NCBI RefSeq assembly: GCF_000423925.1
Contig: NZ_AUIX01000026.1
Coordinates: 1 to 64,000, forward strand
Direction of reading: 5' to 3'
Source of the DNA: Butyrivibrio sp. VCD2006
Lineage (GTDB): Bacteria > Bacillota > Clostridia > Lachnospirales > Lachnospiraceae
DNA: 64,000 nucleotides
Program-made: the position numbers and the translations under genes
Notes under the pieces: model-generated
Databases searched by the model: none
Told to the model about the DNA's origin: nothing
The model's input: the letters and a program-made list of their open reading frames with translations, nothing else
Shown here: positions 19,901 to 28,900 of the stretch, one piece after another
How positions within the stretch are numbered: the first letter of the stretch is position 1
Layout: the number at the start of each line of letters is the position of its first letter

Positions 19901-22900
19901 CCGTAGTCTCCACAGCTTTTTCCGTGCTGTTAAAGGCATCCAGTTCTTGCTTTTCTTCCGGGGTGACAAGGGATATTTCGCTTATTTTTCTGTCCGCCAG
20001 AAGCTGCTCCAATATCCTTACAGTTAATCCAAGAAGCGCCCTTACGCTCCATTCCTCGTAATACCGTGAATCATACTCGCTGAAGATCTTAAAACCATCC
20101 TCTTTTTCCAGGACATTGATCGTCAGAGGTGCTTTCAGGGCATTCAAGTCAAGCATGATACTTTCAGCCTTCTTCCCTCCAATCATCGGTTCGGAACCGA
20201 TTCTTCCCTGATAGACAAAGATGATACCGGCCTTCAGCTGAAAAGCTTTTGAAATCTCGGCAAAGGAGAAAATGTCATTTGACATACTATCTGACAGCTG
20301 CAGACTCATTCGTCTGGCAAATTCCATGCCGTTCTCATTTTTCTGCGCATGACAGACCACGGGAAGCGTATGGACAAACATACCAACACTGTCATTCAGG
20401 CGGGTATCGTTTCTTCCGTTATATACGGTAGTGTACACACAGTCTTCCCTGTATAAAAACCTGACAAGCGCAAGGCCGAAGGCAGCATTCCACAATCCGT
20501 TCAGCGTCACGCTTCCATCCTTTACGACGGCAGACAGCCTGTCCCAATCAAAGGGGGCAACGATGGTAAGCTGCCCTGTCTTAGTCTTTCCCAGATCCCT
20601 GTCATATATAGGCAGGCAGTCCGTATCGATTCCTTCCAGCAGCCCTTCATAATATTCCTTTGCATGATCATAATGAGAGCTGTGGCGAAGCTTATCCTCC
20701 ACAAGGGCAGCTTCAAAGCCAGTGAATCTCTCTTTCGTAAGAATCTCCCCGGCATATGCACGGTTTAAGTCCCTCATAAAGATATGCATGGATTCACCAT
20801 CTATCACAATATGATGTCCATCGAGGAAAAGATAATGATCCTCCCCGTCATGTATGATCATAGTCCGGAACAGACAGTCACCTGTCAGATTAAAGGGTCT
20901 TACCAGTCCTTCAAATCCATGCTCCACAGTTTCAAGATTCACCTCGGATACCTGCTGTTTATAATCATCTCTCCGCCATGCAGCGATACGGCCTTCATCA
21001 CCTAAGGAAAGTCTCATCTTCAGGTATGGATGGGCATCCACAGTTTCAGAAATGGCCTGTTTTAACCTGAATATATCTACCTCCTCATCCAGTTTTAGTA
21101 AGACAGGCGTATTGTATATCGTCGTATTGAAGTTTGCCATGCACTCCACATAGATTCCCTGCTGAACAGTAGTAATGGGATAGCTTTGCTGCTGCTCAAA
21201 GCGCTCCTCTTCTGTGTCAGTGTTTAGATACTCCGCGATCTTTCTTATGGTTCCAAACTCATTTATATAGGAAATCTTAAAGTCTTTCTCAAATTTCGTT
21301 GCTATCATAGCGCTGAGTCGCATAGCCGCAAGGGAAGTCAGACCTTCTTTACGAAACTCTGCGGTAACCCCAATCTCTCTGCCTGCAAGAACCTCTTTCA
21401 CCAGATCACTGACCTTCTGCTCTGTCTCATTTTCCGGAGGAACTATAAGTTCATCGGAAGTAACCGGGATTTTCTGCAGCGCCTTTCGATCTATTTTGCC
21501 ATTTGGCGTCATCGGCATCTCATCCAGCTGCTTATATGCACCCGGAACCATATATTCGGCCAGGCTATCGACAAGGAAGCCGCGCAGAGCCTCCTGATCG
21601 ATCTGTCCGTCACCGGTATAGTAGAGTACCAAATGGTCATCACATACCAGGGCAGCCACCTGAGCGATTCCTTTATAATGACTGGCTGCTGCTTCGATCT
21701 CACCCGGTTCGATGCGGAAACCACGCAGCTTCACCTGGGTATCGATTCGTCCGAGGAATTCCAGATCTCCCTCCTCGTTATACCTTACCAGATCACCGGT
21801 ACGGTACATTTTCATTTCCACGCCATCAACAAATGTACATGGTACGAATTTTTCTTCAGTAAGCTCTTTTTTCTTCCAGTAGCCCTCTGCCACCTGAGGT
21901 CCGGCAAGGCACAGTTCTCCCTCCATTCCCTGCGGCATCAGCTTTCCGTATGCATCGCAGATGAAGGACCAGGTGTTGGGTACGGGCCGGCCAATGGGAA
22001 TATCCGTATCCTTATTTTGATCCACCACATGAAGTGAGGAGCATACGGTAAATTCCGTCGGTCCATAACCGTTAATAAGTCTGATTCCCGTCTTTGCGCA
22101 GGGCAGCATCTTCTCCCCGCCCATCATTATGAACCGAAGCGCCAGGTCCGGATACTGGTTCACCATGGCCATGCCGATCTGGGTAGACATGGTAAGGCCA
22201 CTTATATGATGCTCACGGATGTACTCCGCCATCCCTGTCATATCCTTACGCAGCTCATCGGAGAAAATATGCACCTCTCCTCCGGCAAAGAGCGGACAGA
22301 TCAGATCATCCAGCGAGGCATCAAAGGAAAAGCTTGGATGCAGGGCATGGATGCTGTCTTGCCCGATATGAAGCACATGCTGCCTCCATGTGGCAAATGC
22401 GCAAAGTGAGCGGTGACTCTGCACCACGCCCTTGGGTCTTCCCGTAGATCCCGATGTATAGATCATGTACGCCCTGTGAGCAGGCGTGGCACGGTTTATC
22501 GATTCCACATCCTGATATTTTGCAATGATGTCTTCTAGCGATTCTTCTGTCAGGACAACCTTTGCTTCAGAATCCTCCAGCATATAGTCAATCCTGTCCT
22601 TTGGATATTCCGGATCCACAGGCACATAGGCTGCTCCGGCTTTCTGTATACCGATGATGGCCGGGACAAATTCCTTCACATGACCCATTTTCACGGCAAC
22701 AAAACAGTTCTCCTCCACTCCCATTGCAATCAGGTACGAAGCGACAGCATCAGAAGCTTTATCCAGTTCTGAATAAGTATAGCTTCCACTATTGTCTATG
22801 ACAGCTTTCTTATCCGGTTTTTCCATGACATGCAGATGGAAATGGTCAAGCCAGGTCTTCCCTGCATCATATGGTAGCGTCTCACCCTGGGAAAGCTTTA

Positions 22901-25900
22901 TCACCTTCTCCTGTTCATCTCTGTCCAGATGTCGGAATGTATGGATCTCTTCCTCAGGATTTGCTGAAATCTCTTCCACATAGGTTTTGAATAAAGCAAG
23001 TACCCTTTCAATCTCCGTTTTCCTGTAAAGGTCTGTATCAAATTTTATGTGCAGAACCAGCTTTCCGTCTTCCAGGTATGCGAAAGGAGATATCTCGGAA
23101 AAGTTCTCTTCCCGGATGTATACGGGCTTTAGAAGATTATCCGAAACTGTTTCCTTTGCGCCACTATTGTAATTCTCAAAAGCAAAAACCGTCTGGAGCA
23201 GGTCATTTCCCAGATATGACTGCTTCTGTATTTCCGAAAGTGCGCAGTAATCATAAGCATTACTCTTTGCAGCCTGCTCCTGCAGCTCCTTCAGGGCAGC
23301 TGCAGCGGTGGTATCTTTATCGATTCTGATTCTGACAGGCACGGAATTGATAAAGAGTCCGACCACATCCTCCGTCTTTACCACGGTGTTGTCACGTCCC
23401 GAAACAACTCTGGCAAATACAACGTCATTCTGCCGGCTGCAGGTGCCAAGTACCATGCCCCAGGCCAGCTCCACGCCGGTATTGATGGTTGCCCCCGCCT
23501 CGCGGCAGGCCTGTTCAAAGCAGGACGTCACCTCCCGGCTTATGGCGATAAAAACATCATCCTCTTTGCTTCTCTTGTCCTCCGGCACTTTGCCGTAAGA
23601 AGGAACAGCCGCCCTGGTTTCATAACCGTCCAGAAGCTCTCTCCAGTAATCCAGACCGGCATACATATCCTTTTTCAGGATCTCGCGTACCGCGGCTTCG
23701 TACCTACCTGCTTCCTGTGTTTCGGCATCTGCGGCTGCTTCTCCCAAACAGCCTGTAGCCTTTGACACAGCCCCTGTCAGTCCGCTGCCCTCTAGTTCTT
23801 CCCTGAGATACCGTACAAAGGTACCCATATAAAGGCCTGTACACCAACCGTCAACTATACTGTGATGTACCGCTGTGATCAGATAGGAGCGACCTTCACT
23901 CGCTTTCACGCAGGACACGCTGAATAAAGGCTTTCTCTGGAGGTCAAAGCCATTCTGCAATATATCTTCCCTTATCTTCATGACAGCTTCTATTTCATCA
24001 GCTTCTTTTGAACCGGCTTCTCCTGCATAGGCGTCTGTGGAAAAATCAATCATTCGGAGTCCGAGTTTTCTGTCAACAATAGCCTGTCTGGGTATTGTAA
24101 CCCCTTCGTGGATTATAGCTGTACGCAAAACTTCATGCTTCCTGCCAAGTCTGTCAAGAGCCCTTCTCAGCATCTCTTCCGTAGGGTTCCCATCCACTTC
24201 AAAAATATCCACGAGCCGGTACGCATGCGATTTCGGCTCGGACACATGCTTAAGCAGCATGCCCTCCTGCATGGGGAGCAGAGGATATATTCTCTCCAAT
24301 GTTTCTCCACGGGAGGCAAAGTCCGCCATCACGGCTTCAAATTCATCTTCACTCCATTGTGTTTCACCAAGATCTGTTGCCGTCACCACCGTAGCGATAT
24401 CAGAAGACAGGTATTTCGTGATTTCTTTGATCTGAGACAATATTCCCTCTGCGAACCTGTGTACCTCATCTTCTCCATACAATTCCTTATTGAAGTCCAT
24501 AAACAGGTTAAAGCACCCGCCCTGAACATAGCAGTTTATGGCGATATCGGGGCCATATGTATTCAGCTGGCTGATATCATCTCCCACAGGAATATCCGTA
24601 TCCGTAAAGAAACGTGCTCCGTCAGTTTCTTCCAGGCCCATATCTCCAAGATAGTTAAAGCCAATCTGGGCCGTAAGGTTCTTATCCAGTTCCTCCTTCT
24701 GATCCGTGGATGAACCGTTATTGCCAGACTTTCCGCTGTCTATGAAGCGCAGTACATTATAACCAAAGCCTTTGTTCGGAACTCTGTGAAGAGCTTCTTT
24801 GGCTGTTAAAAAGTCATGGCGAAGGTCTTTATTAAGGCCTTCCACTATAACCGGATATTCTGATGTGAACCAGCCTACCGTCCTGTCTGTAGAGAGTCTC
24901 TCACCAATTTCCTCTCTTCCATGTCCTTCAAGCTGCACGGAGATTCTGTTATTTCCCGTCACATCATGAAAACTCCTGCAGACAGCCGTGAGCAGGGCAT
25001 CGTTGATATCTGTATTCAGCTTCCCAAAGTCCGCATGAAGGAAGCTGTAAGTGTTCTGTTCGTCTAAGGTCAAGGCTAACCGCTCAAAGCTCCGTTTATA
25101 ATCCTTTCCGTCAGCCGTTCCAAGATCAGCGAGTTTCTTTTGCACGTCCTTCCAGTAAGGTATCTCCAGGCTCAGGATGTAGCTGTCACGGAAGCGCGAA
25201 AGGGCCTTTGCATAATCATTGTAGGTATTGGTTTTGTGAGGAAGGCGTATCTCCTCCCCCTGCAGTACCTGTCCGTAAGCAGTTTCCAGATCTGAAAGGA
25301 TGATCCTCCAGGATACGCCATCGATCACGAGGTGATGGATCGCAATATACAGATAATCGTGAGAAATTCCGTGGATAAGGGCTATCCTCATAAGGGCCTT
25401 GTCCATGTTAATCTTTGTCTGTATCGTTTTGCAGATTTCAGTCACAGCCTCCGTATTTTCCGCGGCACTCTTGCTGTTATCAGACTGAACAGTATATTCT
25501 TCTACCTCTATCGTCGTATCCGCGCTACGGACGAAAAGTGTCTCATCCTTAAACACAGCCCTCAGCATGTCATGCTGGTAAACCAGTGCGTCCCACGCCT
25601 TCTGAAGATTATCTCTCCCTGCGCGATTGGACATCTCAAGGAGCCTTGTCTGGTTGTAATGACCGGGACAGGGCAGCTTCATATCTTTGAAAAAGGCCAC
25701 AATGGCACTGTCAGGAACGGCTCCTTCAAAAGGTTCCTGGCTGACCTCGGCGGTACCGGCGCTTTCAGCGCAGCAGGCAATCCCTCTGACCGTTTTCTGC
25801 TTCATGATATCCGCCACAGAAACCCGGCACCCCTTTTCACGAAGGAGACTTACCAGGCGTATCGCCCTGATGGAATCTCCTCCCAGATCAAAGAAACTGT

Positions 25901-28900
25901 CTAATGCCCCGGGAGCCTCATCCATTCCAAGCACCTGCTTCATTGCCTCAACAATTGAGCACTCCGTTTCTCCCTGAGGTTCTACATAATCACCCGTCCG
26001 CAAAACCGATGGTTCGGGAAGGGCTTTTCTGTCTATCTTACCGTTTAGTGTCAGTGGCATCTCATCAAGCTGCATGAAAACAGAAGGCAGCATGTAATCC
26101 GCGAGACTGCCCGCAAGGTAATCCCTCAAGGCATCCTCATCCACACCCTGTCTGCCGGCACTCTCTTTACAGGAATAATAAAGTATCAACTGGTCCTTCT
26201 TCACCTCCGCCGCCGCAAGCGCAATTCCTTCGTATCCGGCCGCGGTGCTTTCGATCTCTCCGAGCTCGATTCTGAAGCCCCTGAGTTTCACCTGGGTATC
26301 AATGCGTCCCAGGTATTCCAGGTCGCCTTCCTCGTTGTATCTGGCCAGGTCTCCCGTGTGATAGATCCTGACTTTTTCTCCCCCAAAGTCCGCCAGGGTA
26401 AACTTCTCCTCCGTAAGTTCTGGCTGATTCCGGTATCCAAGAGCCATCTGGGGGCCGGCAAGGCACAGCTCACCCGTAAATCCCCTCGGAAGCAACCCTC
26501 CGTTTGGATCCATAATATATGCAAAACAGTTATGGACAGGACGTCCAATGGGTATCGTCCTGTAATCCCTTGTCTTATCTATTTCATAATAAGTGGCATC
26601 TACAGTAAACTCCGTAGGACCATAAGCATTGTAAACCGGTCCTCTCGCCTTCGGCACAGTGGTCATCGCCTCTCCGCCAACACAGAAGTAATCCATATCG
26701 AGAGGCTCATCTGCTGCCAGCAGCTGGCCGAACTGAGTGGAACAGGAACCTCCATTCACACTGTATTTCTTCATGAATCCCCGCATTTCCACAGGATCCC
26801 GCCTTGCGCTCTCCGGTACGATGCATACTGTTCCTCCCACACTCAGCGGAGGGAAAAGGTCCTCCACCGCCGCATCGAAGGCAAAATTCGAGTGAAGGGC
26901 GATGCGACTCTTTTCACTAAGCCCCCACCTGTTACGGATAAACTGCACAAAATTATGGAGGGCCTTATGCTGTATCATGACGCCCTTGGGTTTCCCGGTA
27001 GATCCGGAGGTATAGATCATATAGGCCAGATGCTCCGGGCTTATGTCCACCCTGTATATCAGCACCTGCCCATCTTCTGCAGCCGCAGCAATCTTATCCG
27101 GTTCAGCGGATAGTATGTCCGCAACTGTATCTTCTGTGAGTAAAAGCTTTGCCCCGGAATCTGAAAGCATATAGTTTACCCTCTCCTGAGGATAATCCAG
27201 ATCTATGGGCAGATAGGCTGCCCCTGCTTTGTGGATGCCTATCACCGCTGCGGCAAACTCCTTCACACGGTCCATCCTTACGGCTACGCAGCTGTTTTCC
27301 TCTACTCCATTTTCATGCAGAAAAGCCGCAATCCGGTCTGATGCACTATTCAGTTCATCGTAGGTATAGCTTCCTTTACTGTCCGATACCGCCGTCTTTT
27401 CCGGTACTTTATTGACACTTGCAAAGAAGAGATCAAGCCAGGTCTGCCCGGCATCATAGTGCAGTTCCTCTCCCTTTGAAAGCGTAAGAATCTCTTTGCG
27501 CTCCTCATCGGAAATAAGACTGATATCCGAAAGCTTATTCTTTACCATCATGTCCTTCAGCACCTGATTCATGCATCCGGCAAACCGCGCTATATATTCT
27601 TCACTGTATCGGTCCGCATGATACTGTACCTGAAAGACAAGCTTATCCTCTTCCGGGAAAAGCTGTGCGGAAAGCGCATCTCCCGTTGCGATGAAGGGCA
27701 GCGTCTCACGCTTTAGCTTTAAAGTGCTCCCCTTTGGAAGAGAAAGCATATCCGCCTGCCAGACAAACTGTACATCGCTAGTGATGCCTGTATCCGCAGA
27801 GAGTTCCGCGAAGGAATAAAGGTCGTTGGCCATGGAGCCAAGAAGCTGCTCTTTAAGAGCAGAGATGTACTCCGCAACAGTCATATCCACGGCCCTGTGG
27901 CAAAGCACAGGCAGGGTCGTAACAAACATCGATACTGTCCTGTGGCAGCGAGGATCACGTCGGCCGTTATAGACTGTAGTAAACAGAACATCCTTCTTAA
28001 GAGTGTATGCTGACAGGAGATAACCGAAAGCTGCCGTAGTGAGCACATTTTCAGTCGTCATCTGCTTCTCACAGAAAGCCTTCAGTTCTCCATAGGAAAT
28101 ATCCAATGTAAATGACTGATCCCCATATGTCATCCCGCTTCCCGTCCGATCGCCCTCCGGAATCGATGTGGGATCAGCATCACCAAACTGCTTTAAGTTC
28201 CACTCCTTTGCATTATTCCATGCTTCCATGTTCTGTCTTGCGCCCTGTTCGGCCATGGCAGCATCATAGGCAGTCCAGCTCTCCGGAGAGATGTTTTCCC
28301 CGTTCAGAGCTTTTTCCAGATCTGCTGCCAGAATCTGCATGGAGGTTCCGTCAAAGACAAGGTGATGAAAATCCATAAAGAGATACTGTACCTCTTTTGT
28401 CCCGATCAGCCTGATGCGGAACAGGCGCTCGTTCTTTATATCAAAGGGCTGCACCAGAGATTTCTTTATCTTCTCGAATTCCTCTCCGGTCATCTGTTCA
28501 CGGATGCATATCTCCTGCTCCGCGAAAGCGCTCTGATACTGCATGGCTGGCATGCCATGCTCATCTGATACGATCCCGGCAAAGAGCCCCGGATGAGCCC
28601 GCACCATCTTTTCGACCGCAGCTTTCATAAGCTCCGGATCCGTATCACATGGCAGGCTGAAAAGCAATGGATTATTATAGACAGCTTCCCCTTCCCTCCT
28701 TTCGCATTCAAGGAAAATTCCGAGCTGGGACTGGGTCAGTGGACAAGGACGTGCCAGATTCTTGCTATCCCCTTCCGCCTCTTTTTCCAAAGACAGCTCC
28801 TCCAGATAGTATTTCACTGTTTTCTTCGGAGTTCTCCCACGGAAAATCTGATTGATGCTAAGCCCGGGAAGGCCGCATGTGCCCACGACCTCAATGGAAT